The notes: generated by a model from the sequence alone, not told the origin. Counted from the first letter of the stretch, positions 1 through 9,454 are shown. The stretch is 64,000 nucleotides of DNA from Paraburkholderia diazotrophica (GCF_900108945.1 NZ_FNYE01000005.1:186001-250000), one strand, 5' to 3'. Program-made: numbers and translations.

Positions 1-59
1 TCGATCGCCTTTTTCGACAGGTCCGAGCCATCGGTCGGTACGAGGATGTGCTTGAACAT
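1..59 (-). CDS. Universal stress protein, UspA family (N-terminal fragment)
   Basis: Only the first 19 codons are inside the window; the gene runs off the left edge. Read on the minus strand from an ATG at 59 it begins MFKHILVPTDGSDLSKKAI. This is the characteristic first beta strand and the start of the nucleotide-binding loop of UspA-type proteins, which are cytoplasmic ATP-binding stress proteins. The family call rests on this short segment alone. Confidence 0.75.
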   Translation of the reverse strand, partial: MFKHILVPTDGSDLSKKAI

Positions 60-317
60 GGTGCCCTCCGTCGTCGACTGCAGGTGCGGGAAACGCCCGG
101 TCGCCGCTCGCCGCTTTGCATCGTCACGAGCACGTTGGCGCGTGTGCTCATGCGTCTGGAATGGACTGCGCCGCGCCGGCGGCGAAGCGGCGCGGCAGGC
201 CGTCAAAACGATTGTAGTGCGCCGAAATGTCGTGCAACGGGCGCGTGCGGGCTTGTCCGCATATCGGAAACCCGCGCGGGCTCTGACGTTCAGCTTGCAG
301 TCCGGCACACGCCGAAA

Positions 318-1220
318 TCAGCCCCAATACGCCGGATCGCCGTAGGTATGCTTGAGAAAATCGAGGAAAAGTCGCACGCGCAACGGAAGATGACGCCGTT
401 GCGGAAACACCGCATGAATGCCGATGGGCGGCGCGGCAAATTCGTCAAGCACGCTGACGAGGCGCCCCGCCGCGATATCCATGCCGACTTCCCACCACGA
501 ACGCCACGCGAGTCCGTAGCCTTCGAGACACCACTCGTGCAGCACCGCGCCGTCCGAGCATTCCATCGTGCCCGACACCTTGATCGTCACGACCTTGTCG
601 CCCTGCTGGAACATCCAGCCGCGTTGCTGGTTCGCGCTCGCGCCGAGCGCGAGGCAGTTGTGATGCGCGAGATCCGCGAGCGTCTGCGGTGCAGGACGAC
701 GCGCCAGATAGGCGGGCGACGCGACGCAGACTCGCTTGTTCTCCCCCAGTCTCAACGACACCAGCGACGAATCGGGCAATTCTCCGAGCCGTATCGCGCA
801 GTCGAATCCTTCGTTGACCAGATCGACCATGCGATCGGACAGATCGAGAGAAATCGTCACATCCGGATGCGCGACCGTGAACGTCGGCACGAGCGGCGCG
901 ACATGCCTGCGACCGAAACCAGCCGGCGCCGTCACGCGCAGATGGCCGCTCGCCTTCACGCCGCCTGCGGACACGCTGGCCTCGGCGTTCTGCATGTCGT
1001 GAATGATGCGCTGACAGTCTTCGAGAAACGCCGAGCCTTCGTAGGTCAACGTGATGCGGCGTGTCGTGCGCACGAGGAGCTTGACGCCGAGGCGCTCTTC
1101 GAGCGCGTCGATGCGGCGGCCGATGATCGCAGGCGCAACGCCTTCCGCCTGCGCGGCCCCGGACAGGCTGCCGCGCGCCGCGACGGTCACGAAAGTCTCG
1201 ATTTGCTTGAAGCGGTCCAT
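318..1220 (-). CDS. LysR-family transcriptional regulator
   Basis: This 300-residue protein has the usual LysR layout. An N-terminal winged helix-turn-helix (about residues 1-60, with GSLSGAAQAEGVAPAIIGRR as the recognition region) is followed by a two-lobe effector-binding domain (about 88-295). I start it at the ATG giving MDRFKQIETF because the family normally begins two to four residues before this helix; an upstream in-frame ATG at 1238 would add six residues. It is transcribed divergently from the haloacid dehalogenase gene at 1374, and a perfect palindrome lies between the two starts. LysR proteins commonly control the divergent neighbour, so it probably regulates that dehalogenase; the effector is unknown. 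Confidence 0.88.
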   Translation of the reverse strand: MDRFKQIETFVTVAARGSLSGAAQAEGVAPAIIGRRIDALEERLGVKLLVRTTRRITLTYEGSAFLEDCQRIIHDMQNAEASVSAGGVKASGHLRVTAPAGFGRRHVAPLVPTFTVAHPDVTISLDLSDRMVDLVNEGFDCAIRLGELPDSSLVSLRLGENKRVCVASPAYLARRPAPQTLADLAHHNCLALGASANQQRGWMFQQGDKVVTIKVSGTMECSDGAVLHEWCLEGYGLAWRSWWEVGMDIAAGRLVSVLDEFAAPPIGIHAVFPQRRHLPLRVRLFLDFLKHTYGDPAYWG

Positions 1221-1287
1221 CTGCGAATGACTGCGCATCGATCGCGCACGAATTGGGTGATGCGCCTCAGATTAGGTTGGTGAAAGT

Positions 1288-1307
1288 AAAAGATCAAGTG
1301 ATCTTTT
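1288..1307. promoter_or_regulatory. Palindromic operator between lysR-type gene and dehalogenase
   Basis: A perfect 9-bp inverted repeat with a 2-bp centre, AAAAGATCA-AG-TGATCTTTT, lies in the 150-bp divergent intergenic region. It is AT-rich against a GC-rich background. It is a good candidate for the binding site of the LysR protein, shared by both promoters. Its function is inferred from position and symmetry. Confidence 0.55.
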
Positions 1308-1373
1308 GAGTCTTTTTAGGCATAAGTCGTCACGAATAGAATCGAACCCGACCTCTGAATGGAGCGCATGGCG

Positions 1374-2174
1374 ATGTCGGCCGCAACGACACTCTTCCCC
1401 AAGGCAGTGATTTTCGATGCGTACGGCACGTTGTTCGACGTGCATTCCGTCGTCGCCGCGGCGGAGCAGATGTTCCCCGGCCGCGGCGATGCGCTGTCGC
1501 AGTTGTGGCGGCAAAAGCAGATCGAATACACGCAGTTGCGCACGCTGTCCGACCCTACCGGCGCGCACTACCAGCCGTTCTGGAACGTCACGCTCGACGC
1601 GCTGCGCTTCTCCGCGCGCAAGCTGGAACCCATGCTGAACGCGTCCGGCGAAAAGCGCCTGATGGACGAGTACGCATGCCTTTCGGCGTTTCCCGACGCG
1701 CTGCCCGCGCTGCGGCAGCTTCGCGGCATGCGCGCTGCCGGGGGCGTCGCGCAGATCGGTCTCGCGATCCTCTCGAACGGCAATCCGCAGATGCTCGACA
1801 TCGCTGTCAAAAGCGCGGGCATGGCAGGCGTGTTCGACCACGTGCTCTCGGTAGATACCGTGCGCGCGTTCAAGCCGGCGCCCGCGAGCTACGCGCTCGG
1901 CACACAGACGTTCGGCGCGAACGCACGCGAGATCGTGTTCGTGTCGTCGAACGGCTGGGACGCGTGCGGCGCGAACTGGTTCGGCTACACAGTCTTCTGG
2001 CTCAACCGCCAGGGCTCGCCCGCCGAGGAATTGGGCGTCGCACCGCATGGAAGCGGCAGGAGCATGAGCGAACTGATTGCGTTTATCGACAACCTCACGT
2101 CATCTGAGAAAGCAGAGAAAGCCGGCATACGGGAGAAGAGCAGCAGCCGCGCGCGCCACAGCCCTGGCGCATGA
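1374..2174 (+). CDS. Haloacid dehalogenase type II (HAD superfamily hydrolase)
   Basis: The protein (266 residues) opens with the HAD motif I region KAVIFDAYGTLFDVHS, where the first Asp is the expected nucleophile. Motif II is seen in LAILSNGNP, and the C-terminal part VFVSSNGWDACGANWFG matches L-2-haloacid dehalogenases, which hydrolyse 2-haloalkanoic acids to hydroxy acids. The ATG at 1374 is chosen because a GGAG lies 9 nt before it; ATGs at 1359 and 1368 are alternatives. It is divergent from a LysR gene that is probably its regulator. The actual substrate may be a phosphate ester rather than a haloacid. Confidence 0.85.
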   Translation: MSAATTLFPKAVIFDAYGTLFDVHSVVAAAEQMFPGRGDALSQLWRQKQIEYTQLRTLSDPTGAHYQPFWNVTLDALRFSARKLEPMLNASGEKRLMDEYACLSAFPDALPALRQLRGMRAAGGVAQIGLAILSNGNPQMLDIAVKSAGMAGVFDHVLSVDTVRAFKPAPASYALGTQTFGANAREIVFVSSNGWDACGANWFGYTVFWLNRQGSPAEELGVAPHGSGRSMSELIAFIDNLTSSEKAEKAGIREKSSSRARHSPGA

Positions 2175-2256
2175 CGACACGCCCCGCCCCATTGAGACGA
2201 CGCATTGCAATTGCATCAACAAGCATCTTTAAAAACTGACCGACCAAGGAGAAATC

Positions 2257-3855
2257 ATGGCGAACACGCTGTCGCTGCCGCAGGGCATGACCATCACGGG
2301 CAAGATCAAGCCCGGATTCGAGACCATTCTCACGCCGCAAGCGCTCGAACTCGTCGCCAGCCTGCACCGCACGTTCGAGCCGCGCCGCCAGCAATTGCTG
2401 AAAGCGCGTGCCGAGCGCGCGAAACGTCTGGATGACGGCGAGCGCCCCGACTTTCTAGCGGAAACAAAGAGCATCCGCGAAGGCGACTGGACCATCGCGC
2501 CGCTGCCGCAGGATCTGCAATGCCGCCGCGTCGAGATCACGGGTCCCGTGGACCGCAAGATGATCATCAACGCGCTGAACTCGGGCGCGGACTCGTACAT
2601 GACCGATTTCGAGGATTCGAACGCGCCGAGTTGGGACAACCAGATCACCGGTCACATCAATCTGAAAGAAGCCGTGCGCCGCACGATCTCGCTCGAGCAG
2701 AACGGCAAGTCGTACAGGCTGAACGACAAGATCGCGACGCTGATCGTGCGTCCGCGCGGCTGGCATCTCGACGAGAAGCACGTGAGCGTCGATGGCCAGC
2801 GTGTGTCGGGCGGCATCTTCGACTTCGCGCTGTTCCTGCATCACAACGCGAAAGAGCAACTGTCGCGAGGCACGGCCCCTTACTTCTATCTGCCGAAGAT
2901 GGAAAGCCATCTCGAAGCGCGTCTGTGGAACGACATCTTCGTCGCCGCGCAGGAAGCCGTCGGCGTGCCGCGCGGCACGATTCGCGCAACCGTGCTGATC
3001 GAAACGATCCTGGCCGCGTTCGAAATGGATGAGATCCTGTACGAGCTGCGCGAACACAGTTCGGGTCTGAACGCAGGACGTTGGGACTACATCTTTTCGG
3101 CGATCAAGAAGTTCAAGAACGACAAGGACTTCTGCCTCGCGGATCGCTCGCAGATCACGATGACGGTGCCTTTCATGCGCGCCTATGCGCTGCAACTGCT
3201 GAAGACTTGCCACCGCCGCAACGCTCCGGCGATCGGCGGCATGAGCGCGCTGATTCCGATCAGGAACGACGCGGCCGCGAACGACAAGGCGATGGCCGGC
3301 GTGCGCTCCGATAAGGCGCGCGACGCGACGGACGGCTACGACGGCGGCTGGGTCGCGCATCCGGGTCTTGTGCCCATCGCGATGGAAGAGTTCGTCAAGG
3401 TGCTCGGCGACAAGCCGAACCAGATCGGCAAGCAGCGCGACGACGTGCAGGTGACGGGCAAGGACCTGCTCGACTTCCGCCCCGAAGCGCCCATCACAGA
3501 AGCGGGCCTGCGCTACAACATCAACGTCGGCGTTCACTACCTGGGCTCGTGGCTCGCAGGCAACGGTTGCGTGCCGATTCACAACCTGATGGAAGACGCG
3601 GCGACGGCGGAAATTTCGCGATCGCAGGTCTGGCAGTGGATTCGTTCGCCGAAGGGCAAACTCGACGACGGACGCAAGGTGACGGCCGATCTCGTGCGCG
3701 AACTGACGGCGCAGGAACTTGACAAGGTGAAAGCGGTGATCGCCGGCGATACGAAGCCCTACGATCGCGCTGCGCAAATCTTCGGTGAGATGTCGACGTC
3801 GGAGAACTTCACCGAATTTCTGACGCTGCCGCTTTACGAAGAACTCAGAGCATGA
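2257..3855 (+). CDS. aceB: Malate synthase A
   Basis: The protein (532 residues) is full length for malate synthase A, the cytoplasmic glyoxylate-shunt enzyme that condenses glyoxylate with acetyl-CoA to malate. Visible family signatures include DFEDSNAPSW and RPRGWHLDEKH, the KMESHLEARLW segment with its metal-binding acidic residue, and GRWDYIFSAIKKF. A strong AAGGAGA ribosome-binding site precedes the ATG. No isocitrate lyase gene is adjacent here. A short hairpin with a T-run follows the stop codon, so it looks monocistronic. Confidence 0.97.
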   Translation: MANTLSLPQGMTITGKIKPGFETILTPQALELVASLHRTFEPRRQQLLKARAERAKRLDDGERPDFLAETKSIREGDWTIAPLPQDLQCRRVEITGPVDRKMIINALNSGADSYMTDFEDSNAPSWDNQITGHINLKEAVRRTISLEQNGKSYRLNDKIATLIVRPRGWHLDEKHVSVDGQRVSGGIFDFALFLHHNAKEQLSRGTAPYFYLPKMESHLEARLWNDIFVAAQEAVGVPRGTIRATVLIETILAAFEMDEILYELREHSSGLNAGRWDYIFSAIKKFKNDKDFCLADRSQITMTVPFMRAYALQLLKTCHRRNAPAIGGMSALIPIRNDAAANDKAMAGVRSDKARDATDGYDGGWVAHPGLVPIAMEEFVKVLGDKPNQIGKQRDDVQVTGKDLLDFRPEAPITEAGLRYNINVGVHYLGSWLAGNGCVPIHNLMEDAATAEISRSQVWQWIRSPKGKLDDGRKVTADLVRELTAQELDKVKAVIAGDTKPYDRAAQIFGEMSTSENFTEFLTLPLYEELRA

Positions 3856-3875
3856 CGATGCGTGCCGGACGGACA

Positions 3876-3896
3876 GCCGCCGTTAGCGGCCTTTTT
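3876..3896 (+). terminator. Probable rho-independent terminator after aceB
   Basis: A GCCGC stem, CGTTA loop and GCGGC stem are followed by CTTTTT, 20 nt after the aceB stop. The stem is only 5 bp, so it may be weak. Confidence 0.5.
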
Positions 3897-4051
3897 ACCC
3901 GGCGCGCGGCGCGATCGCTCGATGGTTGACCGACCGGGAATGGCCTGGCGGGCGTCATGCCTGCTGGGCCGTTCTTTTTTCGCCGACGCTTTCGCCGCTT
4001 CGAGTTTTACAGGCGGAATGCACACGCAACGAATGCCTGCGTCCCTTCCGG

Positions 4052-4459
4052 TCAACGCCCGTTCGAACGCCGGTGCGCAACCCAGTCGCCGGAACGAATC
4101 TCCGGCAATCCTTTGACCGCCTCGCGCTGCACCGGATAGTAGCGGCACGTGATGGGCGCGCCTTCGACCTCGACGGTCACTTCACGCGGCAAGAACAGCC
4201 CCTCGACACCCGGATAGACCTCCTCGATCTCATCGAGCACGGCGACCAGTCCGTCGTCGATTTCGTAGACATCCCCTTGCACGTGGATGCCCGCGTCATC
4301 GGGAACGAAACCCGGATACGCGCCGAAGTCGAAGAGACGCCCACGCACAGTGGCCGAACCGACCAGCGTGGGCGCTGCGATGTCGTTGCGCGCCGCCGCG
4401 GCGCCGATGTCGTTGATTTCGCCGGCACGCAGGGTGCCATACACAAAAACGTTTTGCAT
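4052..4459 (-). CDS. Gamma-glutamylcyclotransferase-like (AIG2/GGCT fold) protein
   Basis: This 135-residue protein begins MQNVFVYGTLRAGEIND, the YGTLR phosphate-loop signature of the gamma-glutamylcyclotransferase superfamily. An acidic segment follows (DVYEIDDGLVAVLDEIEE) that carries the expected catalytic Glu region. The family includes enzymes that form 5-oxoproline from gamma-glutamyl compounds, but many small bacterial members have no known substrate. It is downstream of and co-oriented with the RraA-like gene, with 47 bp between them, so the two may be co-transcribed. Confidence 0.82.
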   Translation of the reverse strand: MQNVFVYGTLRAGEINDIGAAAARNDIAAPTLVGSATVRGRLFDFGAYPGFVPDDAGIHVQGDVYEIDDGLVAVLDEIEEVYPGVEGLFLPREVTVEVEGAPITCRYYPVQREAVKGLPEIRSGDWVAHRRSNGR

Positions 4460-4506
4460 CCGTTCACTATCCTCGATCAAACCGGACTTGCGTGCCGACG
4501 TCGCAA

Positions 4507-5001
4507 TCAGGCGAGCGATGCGCTCGCGACCAGTACGCCGTCGATATCTGCATAGATCCATTCGCCCGGACGCACCACTGAACCGGGCAGGCGCACGGGC
4601 ATGTCGCGCTCGCCGCCGCCGCGTTTCTGGCTGCGCTGTGGATTCGTCGCGAGTGCAACGATGCCGATATTGCACTCGTTGAGTTCGAGCGCATCGCGCA
4701 CGCAGCCGAACACGACAATGCCTGCCCAGCCGTTCTTCTCGCCGAGCTTGCCCAGGTTGCCGCCGACGAGCGCGCAACGCAGGCTGCCACCCCCGTCGAT
4801 GACCAGCACGCGCCCTGCGCCTTTTTCTTCGAGCGTCGCGCGCACCAGCGTGTTGTCTTCGAATACCTTCAGCGTGACGGCCTCGCCGCCAAAACGCGCC
4901 GCGCGGCCAAAACGGTTGAATACGGGATCGAGCACGCGCAACGTGCCTGCGGCCAGCTGGTCTTCATGTGCATCGCACAGATCTGCGGTTGCGAAGTTCA
5001 T
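4507..5001 (-). CDS. RraA family protein (RNase E regulator / HMG aldolase-like)
   Basis: This 164-residue protein starts at [14 protein letters not shown], the usual start of RraA proteins; an in-frame ATG 17 codons upstream is less likely. The glycine-rich core [16 protein letters not shown] and the [11 protein letters not shown] segment match RraA. In E. coli RraA binds RNase E and inhibits it. The same family includes class II 4-hydroxy-4-methyl-2-oxoglutarate aldolases with a divalent metal site. Which role applies cannot be told from the sequence. Confidence 0.88.
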   Translation of the reverse strand: MNFATADLCDAHEDQLAAGTLRVLDPVFNRFGRAARFGGEAVTLKVFEDNTLVRATLEEKGAGRVLVIDGGGSLRCALVGGNLGKLGEKNGWAGIVVFGCVRDALELNECNIGIVALATNPQRSQKRGGGERDMPVRLPGSVVRPGEWIYADIDGVLVASASLA

Positions 5002-5181
5002 AAGCGTCCCCTGTCGAAACGAATCCGGTGCATTATCCCGCGCCATTGTCACGATGTCCCATCGGCCGTTCGGCTAATGCCTTGGCGACGCGCCGGACCC
5101 TACAATGATATGCATCGCCTCGCCCGGCCCGCGCCGCCGGACAGCACCGCCGTCCAGCCCCGCAGTTGAGCCCATTACGTC

Positions 5182-6069
5182 ATGACTGAAGCCGCCCGTT
5201 CAACCCAGCCCGCCGCCGCGAAAGCCCCGACCGAGCTATCGACACGCGTCGATTTCGCCGACATTCCGCCCGAATTCGCGCCAACGCCGACGCATCCCAT
5301 CCGCGTGCGCTCGCGGCCGATGCCCGCAGGCGTGCGCATCGCGCGGCATACGCACGCGTGGGCGCAGGTCGCGTATGCGTCGCGCGGCGTGCTTCGCGTC
5401 GGCACGTTTGGCACCACGTGGATGGTGCCGCCGTCGCGCGCGATCTGGGTGCCGCCTTATGTGCTGCACGAAGTGGTGATCGTCGAAGATGCGTTTCTGC
5501 GCACGCTCTACGTGAACGAGGCGGCCGTGCCGGCAGGGCTGGATACATGCCGGGTCGTCGAGGTGTCCGGGCTGCTGCGTGAAGTGATCGCCGCACTCGA
5601 TACGCCGGGTCTGCTGCCCGACCGCGAGCGACTGCTCGGCTCGCTCGCGCTCGATGAAATCACGCGCTCGGAGCCGCTGCCGCTGTCCGTACCGATGCCG
5701 ACGGAAAAGCGTCTGCGCGCGTTATGCGAAGCGGTGCTCGCCGATCCCGCGAATGCCGGCTCGCTGGAGCGATGGGCGTCGACGGTCGGCGCGAGCACGC
5801 GCACGATCGCACGGCTCTTTCGGCAGGAACTGGGCGTGAGCTTTTCGCAATGGCGTCAGCAGGCCGTGCTCGCCCGCGCGATTCCATTGCTCAGCCAGGG
5901 GCGTCCGTTATCGCATGTCGCGCGCGAGTTGGGATATCAAAGCCAGAGCGCGTTTTCCGCGATGTTCAGGCGCGCGTTCGGAGAGAGTCCGCGGGCGTTT
6001 ATGCTGCGCGGCGCGGAGCACCGGCGTGACGAGCCGGAGCGCGAAGAGGATGACGACGCTTCGGTGTGA
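5182..6069 (+). CDS. AraC-family transcriptional regulator with cupin sensor domain
   Basis: The protein (295 residues) has an N-terminal cupin-type beta barrel (about 45-125, with the metal-site-like H-x-H in ARHTHAWAQV). A C-terminal AraC DNA-binding domain with two helix-turn-helix motifs follows (about 180-275, including LERWASTVGASTRTIARLFR and HVARELGYQSQSAFSAMFRR). A short acidic tail ends it. No obvious target operon is next to it. It is divergent from the RraA-like gene, so it may act on that promoter region. Confidence 0.9.
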   Translation: MTEAARSTQPAAAKAPTELSTRVDFADIPPEFAPTPTHPIRVRSRPMPAGVRIARHTHAWAQVAYASRGVLRVGTFGTTWMVPPSRAIWVPPYVLHEVVIVEDAFLRTLYVNEAAVPAGLDTCRVVEVSGLLREVIAALDTPGLLPDRERLLGSLALDEITRSEPLPLSVPMPTEKRLRALCEAVLADPANAGSLERWASTVGASTRTIARLFRQELGVSFSQWRQQAVLARAIPLLSQGRPLSHVARELGYQSQSAFSAMFRRAFGESPRAFMLRGAEHRRDEPEREEDDDASV

Positions 6070-6182
6070 GCGCGGACGAGGGCCGAACATCGATGTGAGT
6101 GCAGAACTCGACGGGTGACTGAACACGAGCGCGGATTACGCGATTCGTGATCGATCGACGCGATAGAGCGCCGCTGACACCC

Positions 6183-6647
6183 TCAAACGCGCCGCGCCAT
6201 ATGCCTGATCGAGCCCAGTTGCGCGAGACGCGGGCCCGCGAGCCGATAGCCCATCCGTTGATAGAGACGCGCGGCGGGATTGTCGACGAACACGCGCAGT
6301 TGAAGTTCAGAGAGCCCCCGCGCGCGCGCCCACCGATGCGACGTATTCAGCAGATACGTGCCCGCGCCGCGCCGCCGGTGACCTTCGGCAATCTGCACAT
6401 CGCGTATGTGCAGCGAGTCACCCTCCTCGGTGATGCGTAGCACGCCGATACGTTCGCCGTCCACTTCGAGAATGAAGTTTTCCGACTCGCGCCAGCTCGC
6501 GAGAAACAGGTCGCTGCGCCACACGAGGTGATGGCGACGGTAATACCCGCCCATGTTGTTGCGCGTCAGCGCCTCGGCGAACTGGAAGTCGTCCATGCTG
6601 GCCTTGCGCAAGTAGAAGGGAGACGGATCGTCGGTCGGGTCGAGCAT
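6183..6647 (-). CDS. GNAT family N-acetyltransferase
   Basis: This 154-residue protein has the GNAT acetyl-CoA binding signature in IRDVQIAEGHRRRGAGTYLL (motif A, R/Q-x-x-G-x-G/A), followed by LQLRVFVDNPAARLYQRMGY (motif B). The domain fills the whole chain. The acceptor substrate cannot be predicted. It lies alone between the AraC-type gene, with which it converges, and the tRNA cluster, whose terminator lies about 130 bp upstream of its start. Confidence 0.85.
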   Translation of the reverse strand: MLDPTDDPSPFYLRKASMDDFQFAEALTRNNMGGYYRRHHLVWRSDLFLASWRESENFILEVDGERIGVLRITEEGDSLHIRDVQIAEGHRRRGAGTYLLNTSHRWARARGLSELQLRVFVDNPAARLYQRMGYRLAGPRLAQLGSIRHMARRV

Positions 6648-6777
6648 CGCGCGGAGACGAAAAGGTCGGTCCGCACAACGTTAAGACAGGCGGGACGCGC
6701 TGGCAATGGCTGTTTGCCCGACAGCGTTTGAGGCCGCATTGCAGACGCAGCAACATAGCTTGCGTGCAAAAACAAAA

Positions 6778-6803
6778 AAGCCCGCTGACGATTCAGCGGG
6801 CTT
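6778..6803 (-). terminator. Rho-independent terminator of the tRNA cluster
   Basis: An 11-bp perfect stem (AAGCCCGCTGA / TCAGCGGGCTT) with a CGAT loop is followed on the minus strand by a T-rich run. It lies just after the last tRNA-Asp in the direction of transcription. Confidence 0.85.
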
Positions 6804-6811
6804 CATGTTTC

Positions 6812-6888
6812 TGGCGGAGCGGACGGGACTCGAACCCGCGACCCCCGGCGTGACAGGCCGGTATTCTAACCGACTGAACTACCGCTCC
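6812..6888 (-). tRNA. tRNA-Asp (GTC), copy 1
   Basis: This is a 77-nt cloverleaf with encoded CCA. The acceptor stem is GGAGCGG/CCGCTCC, the anticodon loop is CTGTCAC with GTC, and the T-arm is GCGGG-TTCGAGT-CCCGT. It is the last gene of a five-tRNA minus-strand cluster (Ala, Glu, Asp, Glu, Asp). Confidence 0.97.
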
Positions 6889-6967
6889 AGTCTTGCTACC
6901 TGACTTGCGAGCGTCGGTTAGCTTTCGCAAGCGCATCGCTTGACTCGCATCAAGCAACGCCAGTATC

Positions 6968-7043
6968 TGGCGTCCCCTAGGGGATTCGAACCCCTGTACT
7001 CACCGTGAAAGGGTGATGTCCTAGGCCTCTAGACGAAGGGGAC
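6968..7043 (-). tRNA. tRNA-Glu (TTC), copy 1
   Basis: This is a 76-nt cloverleaf with encoded CCA. The acceptor stem is GTCCCCT/AGGGGAC and the anticodon TTC lies in CTTTCAC. The body appears identical to the second copy at 7266. Confidence 0.97.
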
Positions 7044-7082
7044 AACGTACTTCACACACTACTGCTTATACCTTTAACGAAA

Positions 7083-7105
7083 AAGCCCGCTCACCGAACG
7101 GGCTT
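7083..7105 (-). terminator. Hairpin between duplicated tRNA units
   Basis: A 7-bp stem, AAGCCCG/CGGGCTT, is followed on the minus strand by TTTTT. It is a shorter relative of the terminator at 6778 and is probably the attenuated copy left by tandem duplication of the Asp-Glu unit. Confidence 0.5.
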
Positions 7106-7109
7106 AATC

Positions 7110-7186
7110 TGGCGGAGTGGACGGGACTCGAACCCGCGACCCCCGGCGTGACAGGCCGGTATTCTAACCGACTGAACTACCACTCC
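7110..7186 (-). tRNA. tRNA-Asp (GTC), copy 2
   Basis: This 77-nt cloverleaf with encoded CCA matches copy 1 except that one acceptor-stem pair is changed on both sides (GGAGTGG/CCACTCC). This is a compensatory change that keeps the stem paired. Confidence 0.97.
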
Positions 7187-7265
7187 AGTCTTGCTACCTG
7201 ACTTGCGAGCGTCGGTTACTTCTCGCAAGCGCATCACTTGAACCTCATCAAGCAACGCCAGTATT

Positions 7266-7341
7266 TGGCGTCCCCTAGGGGATTCGAACCCCTGTACTCA
7301 CCGTGAAAGGGTGATGTCCTAGGCCTCTAGACGAAGGGGAC
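7266..7341 (-). tRNA. tRNA-Glu (TTC), copy 2
   Basis: This 76-nt cloverleaf with anticodon TTC and encoded CCA is a second copy of the Glu gene in the tandemly duplicated Asp-Glu unit. Confidence 0.97.
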
Positions 7342-7484
7342 ATAATCTTTACAGATCTGTCTCGTTCTTACCGCTAACTTCATTCATCAGCAGCGAAGAC
7401 CGCCATTCTAACTGCTCTACTACTGCTTGTGAAGTCTTTTTTGCTACAACTTCCGGCTAACCGAAACGACTTCACTTGTTCTGA

Positions 7485-7560
<76 letters not shown>

Positions 7561-7701
7561 TTGCAGAACAGAAGCGAGATTGTAGAGACCAATTTTCGCT
7601 TTGTAAATACCTCTTGAGTCGATTCACGCAATTTTTTCGCGACGCCGCGTCGTACGTACGGCGCGGCATCTTCGACCCATTCAGCTATGACTGAACGAGG
7701 T

Positions 7702-9111
7702 TCACGCGAGCGCTTTTTCGATACGACTCACGACGACGTCGCGTCCGAACAGCATCAGCACGCTATCGATCGACGGCGTATGCGTCGTGCCTGCGACCAG
7801 CAGGCGCACGGGCATCGCGATCTGCGGCATCTTCAGCTTGTGCGCGCCGAGCGTCGCCTTCAATGCGGCGGCGATGCCCTCCTTCGTCCAGTCGCAGGTC
7901 TTCAACGCAGCGCCCAGATCGGCCAGCGCGGGGCGCACCGCGTCTGTCAGATGCTGCGCGAGCGCTTCGGCATCCGGTTGGGGCTCGCGATAGAACATCG
8001 CGGCGTTGTCCACGATCTCCTTCACCGTCGACGCGCGATCCTTCATCAGCGCAATCACGGCCGCGAGATCGGCGCCCTTTGCGAGCGTCGCTTCGTCGAT
8101 CTCGAGCGCTGCGAAGAACGGCTTGCCCAGTTCAGCAAGGCGAGCGTTGTCCGCTTCCTTGATGTAGTGGTTGTTCAGCCAGTTGAGCTTGTTGTGGTCG
8201 TACTGCGCGGGCGACTTGCCCAGATGCTCGAGATCGAACCATTCGACGAACTGCTCGCGCGAGAAGATCTCGGCATCGCCGTGCGACCAGCCGAGCCGCG
8301 CGAGATAGTTCAGCACGGCCTCCGGCAGATAGCCCGCGTCGCGATAGCCCATCACGCTCATCGCGCCATGACGCTTGCTCATCTTTTCGCCCTGCTCGTT
8401 CAGCACCGTCGGCAGATGCGCATAGACGGGCGGCTCGGCGCCGAGCGCGCGCAGGATGTTGATCTGGCGCGGCGTGTTGTTGACGTGATCGTCGCCGCGA
8501 ATTACGTGCGTGATCTTCATGTCGAGGTCGTCGACGACCACGCAGAAGTTATAGGTCGGCGTGCCGTCCGGACGCGCGATCACGAGATCGTCGAGCTCTT
8601 CGTTTGAAATCTCGACGCGCCCCTTCACCGCGTCGTCCCAGGCGACCACGCCCGTCAGCGGGTTGCGAAAGCGCAGCACGGGCTCGACGCCGGCGGGCGG
8701 CGTCGGCAGCACCTTGCCCGGCTCTGGACGCCACGTGCCGTCATACCGCGGCTTTTCGCCCGCAGCGCGCTGACGCTCGCGCAGCGCGTCGAGTTCTTCC
8801 GTCGACATGTAGCACGGATACGCGAGCCCCTGCTCCTGCATCTGCGCGAGCACCTCGCGGTAACGGTCCATGCGCTGCATCTGATAGAACGGGCCTTCGT
8901 CGTAGTCGAGGCCGAGCCATTGCATGCCTTCGAGGATCGCGTCGACGGACTGCTCGGTCGAGCGCTCGACGTCGGTGTCCTCGATACGCAGCACGAACAC
9001 GCCCTTCATCTTGCGCGCGAACGCCCACGGGTACAGCGCGGAGCGGATGTTGCCCAGGTGAATGAAGCCGGTTGGGCTCGGTGCGAAGCGGGTACGAACG
9101 GGAGTGGTCAT
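7702..9111 (-). CDS. gltX: Glutamyl-tRNA synthetase
   Basis: The protein (469 residues) is a full-length class Ib synthetase that charges tRNA-Glu. The start is set at [15 protein letters not shown], the usual N-terminus; the reading frame extends 29 codons further up without family similarity. The first ATP-binding signature reads HLGN (residues 18-21, the HIGH-like position) and the second reads EKMSKRHGA. The C-terminal anticodon-binding helical domain is present. It is directly upstream of a tRNA cluster containing two tRNA-Glu genes, its own substrate. Confidence 0.97.
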   Translation of the reverse strand: MTTPVRTRFAPSPTGFIHLGNIRSALYPWAFARKMKGVFVLRIEDTDVERSTEQSVDAILEGMQWLGLDYDEGPFYQMQRMDRYREVLAQMQEQGLAYPCYMSTEELDALRERQRAAGEKPRYDGTWRPEPGKVLPTPPAGVEPVLRFRNPLTGVVAWDDAVKGRVEISNEELDDLVIARPDGTPTYNFCVVVDDLDMKITHVIRGDDHVNNTPRQINILRALGAEPPVYAHLPTVLNEQGEKMSKRHGAMSVMGYRDAGYLPEAVLNYLARLGWSHGDAEIFSREQFVEWFDLEHLGKSPAQYDHNKLNWLNNHYIKEADNARLAELGKPFFAALEIDEATLAKGADLAAVIALMKDRASTVKEIVDNAAMFYREPQPDAEALAQHLTDAVRPALADLGAALKTCDWTKEGIAAALKATLGAHKLKMPQIAMPVRLLVAGTTHTPSIDSVLMLFGRDVVVSRIEKALA

Positions 9112-9454
9112 GTGTGGTAACTCGAAGGCGGACGCCGGCGCCGGCGGACATCGAAACCGGGCGCGGCAACGAAAACGGTTCGCGCCTGACACGGGCAACA
9201 GCAGCTGAAAACAACGGCTGGCTCAACGCGGACGCGATTGAAAAAGAGAGAGCCGAAATTATAACCGCCGATGGCATCTCCACCTGACCGCGCGCGCACA
9301 AAGGCTGGCGCAGAACACGTGACGCCGCATGGGTAGACGATTCCCTCGACCGACCCTCAACGGATTGTCGCCGCATGATCGCTTTGCATTATGATGTGCG
9401 CGCGCCGCTATCCGCATCGACGCAGCGCACTACGATCGCCATCGGCGATCATCT
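9112..9454. other. Intergenic region between gltX and patatin-like gene
   Basis: This 343-bp divergent spacer contains no gene that I can support. A perfect TATAAT on the minus strand (9258-9263) is the likely gltX -10 box. No clear promoter for the rightward gene is visible. Confidence 0.5.
9258..9263 (-). promoter_or_regulatory. Likely -10 element of gltX promoter
   Basis: The minus strand reads TATAAT here, a consensus -10 box about 147 nt before the gltX start. The -35 position (17 bp further upstream) is a poor match, so the promoter is only probable. Confidence 0.45.
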
